A DNA stretch of 64,000 nucleotides from Sphingopyxis yananensis (GTDB taxonomy: Bacteria; Pseudomonadota; Alphaproteobacteria; Sphingomonadales; Sphingomonadaceae), in assembly GCF_020687785.1 (NCBI RefSeq), contig NZ_JAJEWI010000005.1, positions 744,001 to 808,000 of the forward strand, in the 5' to 3' direction. Below the pieces are notes generated by a model, which was not told the origin of the DNA, did no database searches, and saw only the letters and a program-made list of their open reading frames with translations. The translations under genes and the position numbers were made by a program. This document shows positions 7,451 to 16,318 of this stretch, piece after piece; positions within the stretch are counted from its first letter, which is position 1; every line of letters begins with the position of its first letter.

Positions 7451-10012
7451 ATGACCCGCGATACGCGCTTTAGCGCATTGGCTGCCGATACGCGCTGGCA
7501 GGCCGCATGGGACGCCGACAACAGCTTTGCGACCCCCGATATCATGCGTTCGGACAATGACCGTCCCAAAGCTTATATTTTGGAAATGTTCCCCTATCCA
7601 TCGGGCCGTATCCATATGGGCCATGTGCGCAACTATGCGATGGGCGACGTGTTGGCGCGTTTCAAGCGTATGACGGGCCATGATGTGTTGCACCCCATGG
7701 GTTGGGATGCCTTTGGGATGCCAGCCGAAAATGCGGCGATGGAAAAGGGCGTTCACCCCGGTGGTTGGACGCGCGACAATATTGCATCGATGCGCGCCCA
7801 GCTGAAGCGCTTGGGTTTGGCTTTTGACTGGGACCGCGAACTGGCGACCTGTGAGCCGGACTATTATGGTCAGGAACAGGCGTTATTCCTTGCTTTGTAC
7901 GAAGCGGGCTTGGTGTATCGCAAAGAAAGCTTTGTGAACTGGGACCCGATCGACATGACGGTTCTGGCCAATGAACAGGTTATTGATGGACGGGGCTGGC
8001 GTTCGGGCGCCTTGGTTGAAAAGAAAAAACTGTCGCAGTGGTTTTTGAAAATCACCGATTTTGCCGAAGAATTGCTGCATGGTTTGGACACGCTGGACAA
8101 ATGGCCTGACAAGGTCCGTTTGATGCAGGAAAATTGGATTGGCCATAGCAAGGGCCTGCAATTTTCGTTCAAGCTGACGGGCAGCAGCGATGGATTTGAC
8201 GTGTTTACCACGCGCCCCGATACGCTGTTCGGCGCCAGCTTTGCAGCGATTTCGCCCGACCATCCTTTGGCGGCCAAGCTGGCGGCTAATGCACCGCAAT
8301 TGGCGGAATTCATTGCAGATTGTCGCCGTCAGGGCACATCGGCGGAGCAGTTGGAAACGGCGGAAAAGCGCGGCTTTGATACCGGCCTGACCGTCGAACA
8401 TCCGCTGGACCCCAATTGGCACCTGCCCGTGTGGGTCGTGAATTATGTGCTGATGGATTATGGCACGGGCGCGGTATTTGGCTGTCCGGCGCATGACCAG
8501 CGCGACTTGGATTTGGCGCGCAAATATGGCCTGCCAGTGCACCGCGTGATTGCGGACGGCGACCATGTGGCCCAAGTCTATGAGAGCGACGAGGCCTATG
8601 TTGGCGGCGGGAAATTGGTGAACAGCCATTTCTTGGACGGCATGAGCGTTGATGAAGCCAAGGCAGCGGTGATTGCGCGCGCGGAACATCAAGGGTGGGG
8701 CAAAGGCACCACCGTATGGCGTCTGCGCGATTGGGGCGTTTCGCGCCAACGTTATTGGGGAACGCCGATCCCGTTCATCCATTGTGATGCCTGCGGCACT
8801 GTTCCGGTTCCAAGCAACCAATTGCCGGTGGTTTTGCCAGAAGATGTGGACTTCTCTGTCCCTGGAAATCCGCTGGACCGCCATGCGACATGGAAGCATG
8901 TCGATTGCCCAAGCTGCGGCGGCAAGGCTGTGCGCGAAACCGACACATTGGACACATTTGTGGACAGCAGCTGGTATTTCCTGCGCTTCGCCAGTGCGCC
9001 AGCCGACAAGCCGTTTGACCCCGACGTGATCGCGCGTTGGTTGCCGGTCGACCAATATATTGGCGGTATTGAACATGCGATTTTGCACTTGCTCTATGCG
9101 CGTTTTTGGACGCGGGCGTTGGAACGTCTGGGCATGATCAACGTCAAAGAACCCTTTGCGAGCCTGTTCACACAGGGCATGGTCACGCATGAAACCTATA
9201 GCCGTGTGCAAGGCGAAGGTTTGCCGCCGATCTTCTTTGCACCGACGGACATTGACCGCACGGGTGATGGCGCGACATTGAAGGCCGACGGCAGTAGCGT
9301 GGATGTGGGCCGCGTCATTAAGATGTCGAAATCCAAAAAGAATGTCGTCGATCCCGACAATATTTTGGAACAATATGGTGCGGACGCGGCGCGTTGGTTC
9401 ATGCTGTCGGATAGCCCGCCGGAACGCGACTTGCCATGGAGCGAGGCAGGCATTGAAGGCGCTTGGCGCTTTGTGCAGCGTTTGTGGCGCGTCTTTGGTG
9501 AAACCCAAAATCTGGGCGATAGCGCAGAGGATAAGGCGCTGGCCCGCAAGCTGCATCAGGCCATTGCTGGCATCGCGATGGATATTGAAGCATTGAGCTT
9601 TAATAAGGCGGTGGCCAAGGTCCATGCGCTGACCAATGACATTGAAAAATCCAAACCATCTGCCACCCGCGCAGAGGCTTGCCGCACGCTGATTTTGCTG
9701 GTGGCGCCCATGATGCCGCATCTGGCCGAAGAAGCATGGTCGGAATTGCCGGACAGTCAACGTACTGCCCATTTGGTGGCCCATGCGGCATGGCCCGTCG
9801 TCGATGCGGCTTTGTTGGTGGATGATGAAGTGACCATTGCCATTCAATTGGGCGGCAAGCTGCGTGATACCATGACCATGGCCAAGGGCGCGGACAAGGC
9901 GGATGTCGAAGCGGCCGCTTTGGCTCGTCCGAAAATTGCCGAGATGCTGGCCGGAGCAACGCCCAAGAAGGTGATTGTTGTTCCCGACCGCTTGGTTAAT
10001 ATTGTCGCCTGA
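7451..10012 (+). CDS. leuS: Leucyl-tRNA synthetase
   Basis: This 853-residue class I synthetase charges tRNA-Leu. It has the HIGH motif as HMGH (55-58) in [14 protein letters not shown], a CP1 editing insertion with [10 protein letters not shown] near residues 250-260, and KMSKSKKN at 624-631, followed by an anticodon-binding helical domain. Length is normal. The ATG at 7451 follows a GGAAACGGAAA leader. Its stop overlaps the start of lptE by one base (TGATG), suggesting translational coupling in a leuS-lptE-holA operon, an order common in Alphaproteobacteria. Confidence 0.98.
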   Translation: MTRDTRFSALAADTRWQAAWDADNSFATPDIMRSDNDRPKAYILEMFPYPSGRIHMGHVRNYAMGDVLARFKRMTGHDVLHPMGWDAFGMPAENAAMEKGVHPGGWTRDNIASMRAQLKRLGLAFDWDRELATCEPDYYGQEQALFLALYEAGLVYRKESFVNWDPIDMTVLANEQVIDGRGWRSGALVEKKKLSQWFLKITDFAEELLHGLDTLDKWPDKVRLMQENWIGHSKGLQFSFKLTGSSDGFDVFTTRPDTLFGASFAAISPDHPLAAKLAANAPQLAEFIADCRRQGTSAEQLETAEKRGFDTGLTVEHPLDPNWHLPVWVVNYVLMDYGTGAVFGCPAHDQRDLDLARKYGLPVHRVIADGDHVAQVYESDEAYVGGGKLVNSHFLDGMSVDEAKAAVIARAEHQGWGKGTTVWRLRDWGVSRQRYWGTPIPFIHCDACGTVPVPSNQLPVVLPEDVDFSVPGNPLDRHATWKHVDCPSCGGKAVRETDTLDTFVDSSWYFLRFASAPADKPFDPDVIARWLPVDQYIGGIEHAILHLLYARFWTRALERLGMINVKEPFASLFTQGMVTHETYSRVQGEGLPPIFFAPTDIDRTGDGATLKADGSSVDVGRVIKMSKSKKNVVDPDNILEQYGADAARWFMLSDSPPERDLPWSEAGIEGAWRFVQRLWRVFGETQNLGDSAEDKALARKLHQAIAGIAMDIEALSFNKAVAKVHALTNDIEKSKPSATRAEACRTLILLVAPMMPHLAEEAWSELPDSQRTAHLVAHAAWPVVDAALLVDDEVTIAIQLGGKLRDTMTMAKGADKADVEAAALARPKIAEMLAGATPKKVIVVPDRLVNIVA

Positions 10013-10536
10013 TGAAAAAGCTGATCCTCCCTTGCTTCATTGCTGCGTCGCTGCTGGTCAGCGGATGTGGTTTGCGCCCCTTATACGCCAATGGCGGCAA
10101 GGGAGAGGTGGCGGCCTTGCTGTCCGGCATTGATGTTGCGCCCATTGAGGGGCATCGGGGCTGGCTGGTCCGCAATGCGCTGCGCGACCGATTGCATGCA
10201 TCCCAGCAGGATGGCGGACAAAGCCGCTATCGCTTGGATGTTCGGTTGGAAGACAGCATTGATGGATTTGGCGTGCGGGCCGATGAAGCGGTGGTGCGCG
10301 AACGGCGGACGCTGCGCGCGCGCTATCAACTGGTTGATGTATCGAATGGCGAAGTGTTGGTGGATGCCACGGCTGCGCAAGATGGCGGCATTGACGTGGT
10401 GGGCAGCGAATTTGCGACCATCGCAGCGGAATCGACGGTTCTAGAACGTTTGGCATCCAGCGTGGCAGATCAGATTATCGCCCGTATTGCCGTTTACGCC
10501 AATCGTACGGCAGGGCGTTCGCCCAGCGCGGAATGA
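10012..10536 (+). CDS. lptE: LPS-assembly lipoprotein LptE
   Basis: This 174-residue lipoprotein has a signal peptide ending in LVSGC (lipidated Cys19), then CGLRPLYANGG, the hallmark LRPLY start of mature LptE. LptE plugs the LptD barrel in the outer membrane and helps insert lipopolysaccharide. The sequence is diverged, as usual for LptE; position between leuS and holA is the strongest support. It overlaps leuS by one base and ends 15 bp before holA. Confidence 0.9.
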   Translation: MKKLILPCFIAASLLVSGCGLRPLYANGGKGEVAALLSGIDVAPIEGHRGWLVRNALRDRLHASQQDGGQSRYRLDVRLEDSIDGFGVRADEAVVRERRTLRARYQLVDVSNGEVLVDATAAQDGGIDVVGSEFATIAAESTVLERLASSVADQIIARIAVYANRTAGRSPSAE

Positions 10537-10551
10537 AGCGGCGCTGACCGA

Positions 10552-11583
10552 ATGAAGGCGGTTAAGCCCTATGAGTTGGAGCGGCTGAAGCGGCTTGACC
10601 CCGACACACGCTTGATGTTGGTGGCGGGGCCGGACGATTCGACCATGGCGGCGATTGCCAGCCATTTGCTGCGTTTGGCGGGCCAAGATGCCGAACGGCT
10701 GGACCTGAGTTCGGCGATGTTGGCGGCGGACCCGTCCTTATTGGCGGTGGAGGCAGCATCCATGTCGCTATTTTCGCCGCAGCGCGTGATCCGCTTGGAA
10801 ATTTCCGGCAGTGGGGACGATGTTCTGCCCGCGCTGGAGGAGTTGTTTCAGGCCGAAAAGGTCATCAATCCGGTGATTGCATTGGGTGCCAGCATCACCG
10901 CAAAATCGAAAATTATCAAAGCGGTAGAGGCATCGTCCTGCGGCGTTGCAGCCATTTGCTATCAACCGGACCGCCGTGCCTTGGTGGGCATTGCGATGGA
11001 TGCCGGACGCGAAGCGGGTTTGCGCTTTTCCAACGCCGAGGCGCAATTGCTGATCGATTTGGTGTCGGGCGACCAAGCGTTGATGCGGCAAGAGATTGAG
11101 AAGATTGCGCTTTATTTGGATGCTGCGCCAGAGCGGGAGCGGCAGGTGACGCCAGCGGACATCGCTTTGTTGGGCGCGGCGTCGCATGAAGAGGATGTCA
11201 GCGATTACATCAACGTCGCTTTGGGCGGCAAAGTACAGGCACTGCCCGATGTGCTGGCCACGGCGGCTGCCATTGGGGTGGCGGAAATACGCTTGATTCG
11301 CGCGCTATCGCTTCGGGCGCTGTTGCTGGTACGCTTGCGCGCCGATGTTGACGGCGGAGCGCATCCATCCAGCGTGGTCGGTTCGCCGCGCAGCGGTGTC
11401 TTTTTCAAAGAGCGAGAGGCGGTAGCCGCGCAATTGCATATTTGGGATGCGCCCAAGCTGGCGCGTTTAATGACGCGCTTGTTGGAATGCGAACAGGCGC
11501 TGAAGGCGTCGGGCACGGCGGGCTCTATTTTGTTTCGCAAATTGATGACGGACATCACCCATTTGGCAGCGCGCGCGCGTTAA
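10552..11583 (+). CDS. holA: DNA polymerase III subunit delta
   Basis: This 343-residue protein is the delta subunit that opens the beta sliding clamp in the clamp-loader complex. It has an AAA+-like fold without a functional Walker A site, as in delta. Diagnostic segments are VAGPDDSTM near 22-31, SMSLFSPQRVIRLE, DQALMRQEIEKIALYL, and the C-terminal collar region. Placement after lptE matches other Alphaproteobacteria. Confidence 0.93.
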   Translation: MKAVKPYELERLKRLDPDTRLMLVAGPDDSTMAAIASHLLRLAGQDAERLDLSSAMLAADPSLLAVEAASMSLFSPQRVIRLEISGSGDDVLPALEELFQAEKVINPVIALGASITAKSKIIKAVEASSCGVAAICYQPDRRALVGIAMDAGREAGLRFSNAEAQLLIDLVSGDQALMRQEIEKIALYLDAAPERERQVTPADIALLGAASHEEDVSDYINVALGGKVQALPDVLATAAAIGVAEIRLIRALSLRALLLVRLRADVDGGAHPSSVVGSPRSGVFFKEREAVAAQLHIWDAPKLARLMTRLLECEQALKASGTAGSILFRKLMTDITHLAARAR

Positions 11584-11832
11584 GAGCGCGAGACATTGGC
11601 ACCATATATGGGCCAGATTGGCCGCGTGCGGTTGGGCAATGTGGCGGTGATTTTGTGCAGCGGATATGATGCGCAAAAGGTGCAGCAAAAAATTGATAAT
11701 AGCAGGGAATATAGTCCCTTTACCGGCATGATATAGCGCGTGCAGTCATGGGGGCTTTCACTTGCATTCGCTGAAAATGCTGCATATGCTGCACCCTATA
11801 ACAATAGCATGAAATGCGGTGAGGAGAGGGCT

Positions 11833-12048
11833 ATGTGGAAGTTGATAATTGCGGGACTGGCCGTTCCAGCCTGTGCGCTTGTTGGGCAGAATTTGCCTGA
11901 ATCATCGACGCCAGCCCAAGCCGAAGCGACGAAGCTTGCGCAGCTTAACATCATGAATGATACGGAAAATATGGACTTGGTACGTGTGCGTGCGATGCAA
12001 AATCACGCTGTGTCGATGCAAACCTATGCGATGGTTGCTGCGCGCTAA
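11833..12048 (+). CDS. Small exported protein, unknown function
   Basis: A 71-residue protein starts at ATG 11833 behind a strong GAGGAGAGG ribosome-binding site. The N-terminus is a short hydrophobic leader (MWKLIIAGLAVPACALVG) that could be a signal peptide; the cysteine is not in a convincing lipobox. The rest is Gln/Asn/Met-rich and polar. No family is recognised. It stands alone after a 249-bp gap from holA. The ribosome-binding site and leader make it likely real. Confidence 0.55.
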   Translation: MWKLIIAGLAVPACALVGQNLPESSTPAQAEATKLAQLNIMNDTENMDLVRVRAMQNHAVSMQTYAMVAAR

Positions 12049-12532
12049 ATTTCATATCATTTAAGGCAATATATTGGCGTTAGTCCGGCGAATCTTATGT
12101 TCGCATGGGCATTGCGATATACAGGAATTGCATATCCTAATTTCAAAAATTGTGCAGTGCAGCATAATTTATCGCTGAGGCGATCGCGGCTTTGGATGCC
12201 GCTATTTTTCATAATCTTTGTTTTGCGCGCCTTGGTGGGTCGGATGCGGCGCTGTCGTTGCGATATCGCCCGCAATGCGCTGTATTGTCCTGCGTGAGCC
12301 AAGCACCGTTAGGGATTGCGGCGCCGATCTGTGTCGCTGATCGGTGGCGGCTCTGGCCCCTTTTGCGGCCCACTGCATCCATGCCCTGAGTGACATGCGC
12401 ATGGGAGCAGTTGTAAGCGCGGGAAAAGGCTTGGCAAGGCAGCGTGCGCAGCAGATAGCAGCCGAGCATGATCAAAAAAGCTGCGTACCAACGACCGCGT
12501 CGTTGGCAGCGCATGGGCGGCAAGGAATAGAT
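12049..12532. other. 484-bp intergenic region with a terminator-like hairpin
   Basis: This lies between the small exported protein gene and the AEC transporter gene. No supported gene is seen. A hairpin of GCGGC/GCCGC (12186-12190 with 12198-12202) followed by TATTTTT resembles a weak terminator for the small gene. A second weak GCCGATC/GATCGGT stem lies near 12323-12346. The rest presumably carries the transporter promoter. Confidence 0.45.
12186..12209 (+). terminator. Possible weak terminator
   Basis: 5-bp GC stem with a 7-nt loop, followed by TATTTTT, about 140 bp downstream of the small exported protein gene. Confidence 0.4.
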
Positions 12533-13486
12533 ATGGCGGATATTTTTGGGGCCTTATTCCCCATTTTTGCGCTGATTGTGGTGGGTTTTGCCTGTGGCCG
12601 TGTTCAGTGGTTCGGGCAAGATTCCCATCATGTCTTGAATGGCTTTGTCGCCAATCTGGCTTTGCCCGTGCTGACATTCCATATTTTGGCGACCATGGAT
12701 GCGCGGGATTTGATGGAACCTGTCATGTTCACCGTGGTCGTCGGCGCTTTCTTGATCGTTTATACTGTGCATTTCGCCATCGAATCTTGGCGCGGGCAGG
12801 GGCGCGGTGAAGCCAATGCTGCGGCTTTTGCGGCATCCTATGGCAATCATGCCTTTATTGGGCTGCCGATGTGTTTGGCGATTCTGGGTCCAGCCAGCCT
12901 TGCCCCTGCTGCCGTGATTATCGCCCTGAATTCCACCATTTTATTTGCGCTGGGGACATTGTCTGCTGTGATGACCAGTCCAAATGCGCGCGTGGGGCGT
13001 AGCCGCATGGACGGCGTGAAAATGGCGGTGTCGCTGGCGTCGCGCAATCCGCTGTTGATTGCTGCACTGGCTGGGGCGTTGGTGGCGGTGGCTGCGCTGC
13101 CCTTGCCGCAGCCTGTGGATAAGTTGCTGATCACCATCGGGGCCACGACCACGCCTTGCGCCTTGATTGCGGTGGGCTTGTTCATGGCGCGTCCGGTGCC
13201 GCAGGCTGGCGGGACGGGCGCAACCATGCGTAGCGTCGCTGGGAAGTTGCTGCTTTTGCCAGTGGTGACGGCGGGCTTGTTGTGGGTGCTGCCGCCGCAG
13301 CCGACCATTATATATCAGACTTTGTTGTTAATCGCGGCGGTGCCGTCGGGTGCGGGATGTTTGGCGCTCGCCCGCTATGGCGGCGATGGGGCCCTGCGCA
13401 TGACGGCGCGCATTATCACCATATCGACGATTTGTGCGGGGCTGAGCTTGCCGATCTTGATGCTGGTGATGGGATTGGGCGCATGA
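12533..13486 (+). CDS. AEC family transporter (auxin efflux carrier-like)
   Basis: This 317-residue integral membrane protein has about ten hydrophobic segments in two halves around a polar middle, the layout of the AEC family. FPIFALIVVGFACGR at the start and NFxAxLALPVLTF-like LNGFVANLALPVLTFH are characteristic. Members move dicarboxylates or other organic anions; substrate cannot be assigned. The start at ATG 12533 has AAGGAAT upstream and gives the normal length; earlier in-frame starts add a non-membrane extension. It stands alone. Confidence 0.85.
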   Translation: MADIFGALFPIFALIVVGFACGRVQWFGQDSHHVLNGFVANLALPVLTFHILATMDARDLMEPVMFTVVVGAFLIVYTVHFAIESWRGQGRGEANAAAFAASYGNHAFIGLPMCLAILGPASLAPAAVIIALNSTILFALGTLSAVMTSPNARVGRSRMDGVKMAVSLASRNPLLIAALAGALVAVAALPLPQPVDKLLITIGATTTPCALIAVGLFMARPVPQAGGTGATMRSVAGKLLLLPVVTAGLLWVLPPQPTIIYQTLLLIAAVPSGAGCLALARYGGDGALRMTARIITISTICAGLSLPILMLVMGLGA

Positions 13487-13604
13487 TCGCGCTGATGGAG
13501 GACGCGTGCGCGCAAGGTGCCATCGGTTGTGGCATGGGGCGCTGTTTCAATGATATGATCTGATTTATATAAAGGCCGCTTGCTATGCCATTTGGGCTAG
13601 TAAG

Positions 13605-13679
13605 TGGCTCCCCGGGCAGGATTCGAACCTGCGACCAATCGATTAACAGTCGATTGCTCTACCGCTGAGCTACCGAGGA
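13605..13679 (-). tRNA. tRNA-Asn (GTT), copy 1
   Basis: The minus strand folds as a 75-nt tRNA with CCA encoded. The 7-bp acceptor stem pairs TCCTCGG with CCGGGGA, with discriminator G. The T-arm has TTCGAAT and the anticodon loop carries GTT for asparagine. It is identical to the copy at 13915-13989. Confidence 0.97.
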
Positions 13680-13914
13680 ACAGGCGCCGTGTGGCGTGGG
13701 ACAAGCCTATGCTGATATCCGGCGCGTTTGGCAACAGCCTTGTGCAAGAAATGTGTGAAACAAGATAAAAATATTGACCATGTCCGTGCTTGATGGACGG
13801 TCATGCTGCAACGCGATTGACGCAGCGCGGACAAAGGATGAGGGTGGCCAATAGGGGCAAGGCGAGATGTCGCCACTTGTCCAAGCTGTGATGCAATTCA
13901 GCGATGTTGGAAAG

Positions 13915-13989
13915 TGGCTCCCCGGGCAGGATTCGAACCTGCGACCAATCGATTAACAGTCGATTGCTCTACCGCTGAGCTACCGAGGA
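13915..13989 (-). tRNA. tRNA-Asn (GTT), copy 2
   Basis: Identical 75-nt sequence to the copy 235 bp away, including encoded CCA and GTT anticodon. Both are on the minus strand, so this copy is upstream and the two may be transcribed together. The spacer shows no gene and is not duplicated, so the repeat is confined to the tRNA plus a few flanking bases. Confidence 0.97.
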
Positions 13990-14047
13990 GCAATCCGCCG
14001 TAGCGGACGAGAGGCCCTATGATGGGAATGAAATGATTTGGCAAGCC

Positions 14048-14818
14048 CTAAAAAGCAAATTGTTCCATTGCGATGCGGTCGTCCAGCCCATGGTCGGGGT
14101 CGAACAGCAAGGTCAGCGGGCGGGAACGGTCGGCGGTGACGCGGACATGCTTGATATCGCGAATCTCCCGCTGGTCGGCAACGGCGCTGACGGGGCGTTT
14201 GACGGCCTCAAGGACGTTGAATTGAAAGCTGGTGGCTTCGGGTAGAATCGCGCCGCGCCAGCGCCGAGGGCGAAAAGGGCTGATCGGCGTGAGGGCGAGC
14301 AGCGCAGATTCCAACGGCAAGATGGGGCCGTTGGCCGACAAATTATAAGCGGTGGAGCCAGCGGGGGTGGACACCAACAGCCCGTCGCAAATCAGTTCAT
14401 CCAACATGGTTTTGCCATTAACCATCACTTCCAGTTTTGCCGCCTGACGGGTTTCGCGCAGCAGAGAGATTTCGTTTATGGCAGGCAGGATGTGGCGTTC
14501 ATTGTCGATGGTCGTGATTTCGCCGCTGAGCGGGTGGATGATATATTGGCTGGCGTTGCTAAGGCGTTCCAACAGAGCCTCGGCACGAAAATCATTCATC
14601 AAAAAGCCAACGCTGCCGCGATTCATCCCAAAGACGGGCAAGGTGCGGCGGCGGTCGAGCATCTGGTGTAAGACATGCAGCAAAAACCCATCGCCGCCCA
14701 AGGCAATGACCAGATCAGCCTCGGCCATATCGACGAAATCATACATGGGTCGCAGTTCGGCTTCCGCCTCTAGTGCTGCTGGTGCATTGGATGCGACCAG
14801 CGCAATATTGCGTTGCAT
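14048..14818 (-). CDS. nadK: NAD kinase
   Basis: This 256-residue cytoplasmic enzyme phosphorylates NAD to NADP. It has the catalytic GGDG motif (41-44) in VIALGGDGFLL, the INEISLLR segment, and STPAGSTAYNLSANGPI, which forms the nucleotide-binding site. ATG at 14818 is preceded by GGGGAA; the upstream in-frame ATG would add 19 residues without support. Slightly short relative to long NadK forms but normal for Alphaproteobacteria. Confidence 0.95.
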   Translation of the reverse strand: MQRNIALVASNAPAALEAEAELRPMYDFVDMAEADLVIALGGDGFLLHVLHQMLDRRRTLPVFGMNRGSVGFLMNDFRAEALLERLSNASQYIIHPLSGEITTIDNERHILPAINEISLLRETRQAAKLEVMVNGKTMLDELICDGLLVSTPAGSTAYNLSANGPILPLESALLALTPISPFRPRRWRGAILPEATSFQFNVLEAVKRPVSAVADQREIRDIKHVRVTADRSRPLTLLFDPDHGLDDRIAMEQFAF

Positions 14819-15062
14819 TATCTTCCCCCTGTGGATGAGCAGCCTAGGGCCGTTCCGTTCGACTAAAGGGGGCAACGCCAGCTTTATCGAACCGGAAAGG
14901 GGCGTGCTCTGATTTCGCTATTTTGACAGTCATTTGAAGGGGAAGCAAGTGAGCAGTGTCTGACTGCTGCTGGTTAATCATGAGGGAATGAGAATTTTGA
15001 TTGAAGCGCAAGGAAATGAGCGCAATGATCACGCCCGCCTAGTCGGGGCGCTATGATATCGG

Positions 15063-16292
15063 ATGACAGATGTGCTGATTGCTGCGGCTGAAAAAATTAC
15101 AAAAGATTTTTTGGTGCAAAGTCCCCTTATCGGCGTGATTTTGGTGCAGGCCGATGAATTGGCCCGAATTAACCACAGCGTTGGGTCCGCCGCTGGTGAT
15201 GCTATCCTAGAGGAAATCGGATGGCGTTTGCAGACCTTTGCCGGTGATGAATTTGGCGCGGGCAGCTATGTCGCGCGGTTGGATGGGCCAAGATTTTTGA
15301 TTGTGCCATCCAAGCCCATGACGGAGAGGGCCTTGTTTGTGCAGGAGCGATCCCTGCATTTGGCGCTGGCCGAACCATTGGTCGGCGACCCCCATGGCCG
15401 CGTGACCATGCGTATTGCGACGGCCATGATTTCGGCGGACCAGTCGGTGGAGGCGCAATTGCGCAGCGCGTGCGAGATTTTGGCGCGCCCTGCGTCCGCC
15501 CGCGATGGGGCGTCGGTGAAAGCGGCGCTGGAACATGACGAAGTGCGGATAGTCTATCAACCGCAATATGACATGATTTCCGGCGTGATGGTCGGCGTAG
15601 AGGCGTTGATCCGTTGGGAACATCCCGAGCTGGGAACATTGGGCGCAGGACCGTTGGTGACCGCGGCGCGAGCCGCTGGCATGGACAAGGAATTGACCAA
15701 ACACGCCCATCGATTGGCGCTGCGCGAGGCGGGGCAATGGCCAGCGGAACTGGCGGATTTGCGTTTGTCGCTGAATATTACCGCTGCGGATTTGGGGGAT
15801 TTGGACTTTGCCAGCCGCGTGGCGCGCATGGCCGCCGAAGAAGGGGTTTCGCAAAGCCGATTGACGCTGGAATTGACCGAACAAGCGATGCTGAGCGACC
15901 CTGCCAGCGCCGCCGCGCAATTGGCGCAGTTGCGGGCGGGGGGATCGTCCATTGCGATTGATGATTTTGGTACCGGATATTCCAGCCTGTCGTTGCTGGC
16001 GCGCTTGCCCATTGATTATTTGAAAATCGACAGCGGTTTTACACGCACCATTATGGGCACAAAGCGGGACCAGATTGTGGTGCGGGCGATTGCCGATTTG
16101 GCCAAGGCCTTGGGCTTGGTCGTGATTGCCGAAGGGGTGGAAAATGATACCCAATTGGCGCGCTTGGCGGAATTGGGCGTTGGCGTGTGGCAGGGGTTTT
16201 TGTGGTCAGAACCGGTGGCGGGTGCGGCGCTGCCCGCTTTGGTGGCAGAGGCGCGGGCGCGCGACGCAAGATTTCCGGTGCATCAAGATTAA
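15063..16292 (+). CDS. EAL-domain c-di-GMP phosphodiesterase with degenerate GGDEF domain
   Basis: This 409-residue protein has a GGDEF-fold domain (~15-145) with the active-site loop changed to LDGPRF (73-78), so no diguanylate cyclase activity is expected. A complete EAL domain (~155-400) follows: EALIRW (180-185), LNITAADL, ELTEQ, DDFGTGYSS (300-308), KID and AEGVEN. All metal- and substrate-binding signatures appear intact, so it should hydrolyse c-di-GMP. No membrane or sensor domain is present, suggesting a cytosolic enzyme whose GGDEF-like half may bind GTP as a regulator. It converges on mfd, with 26 bp between stops. Confidence 0.93.
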   Translation: MTDVLIAAAEKITKDFLVQSPLIGVILVQADELARINHSVGSAAGDAILEEIGWRLQTFAGDEFGAGSYVARLDGPRFLIVPSKPMTERALFVQERSLHLALAEPLVGDPHGRVTMRIATAMISADQSVEAQLRSACEILARPASARDGASVKAALEHDEVRIVYQPQYDMISGVMVGVEALIRWEHPELGTLGAGPLVTAARAAGMDKELTKHAHRLALREAGQWPAELADLRLSLNITAADLGDLDFASRVARMAAEEGVSQSRLTLELTEQAMLSDPASAAAQLAQLRAGGSSIAIDDFGTGYSSLSLLARLPIDYLKIDSGFTRTIMGTKRDQIVVRAIADLAKALGLVVIAEGVENDTQLARLAELGVGVWQGFLWSEPVAGAALPALVAEARARDARFPVHQD

Positions 16293-16318
16293 GACGGCGT
16301 AATGACGCGCGGCGGGGC

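Noticed and set aside
7883..9847. Long open frame antisense to leuS
   Set aside because: It mirrors the codon structure of leuS, has no ribosome-binding site and shows no recognisable product; long antisense frames are common in GC-rich genes.
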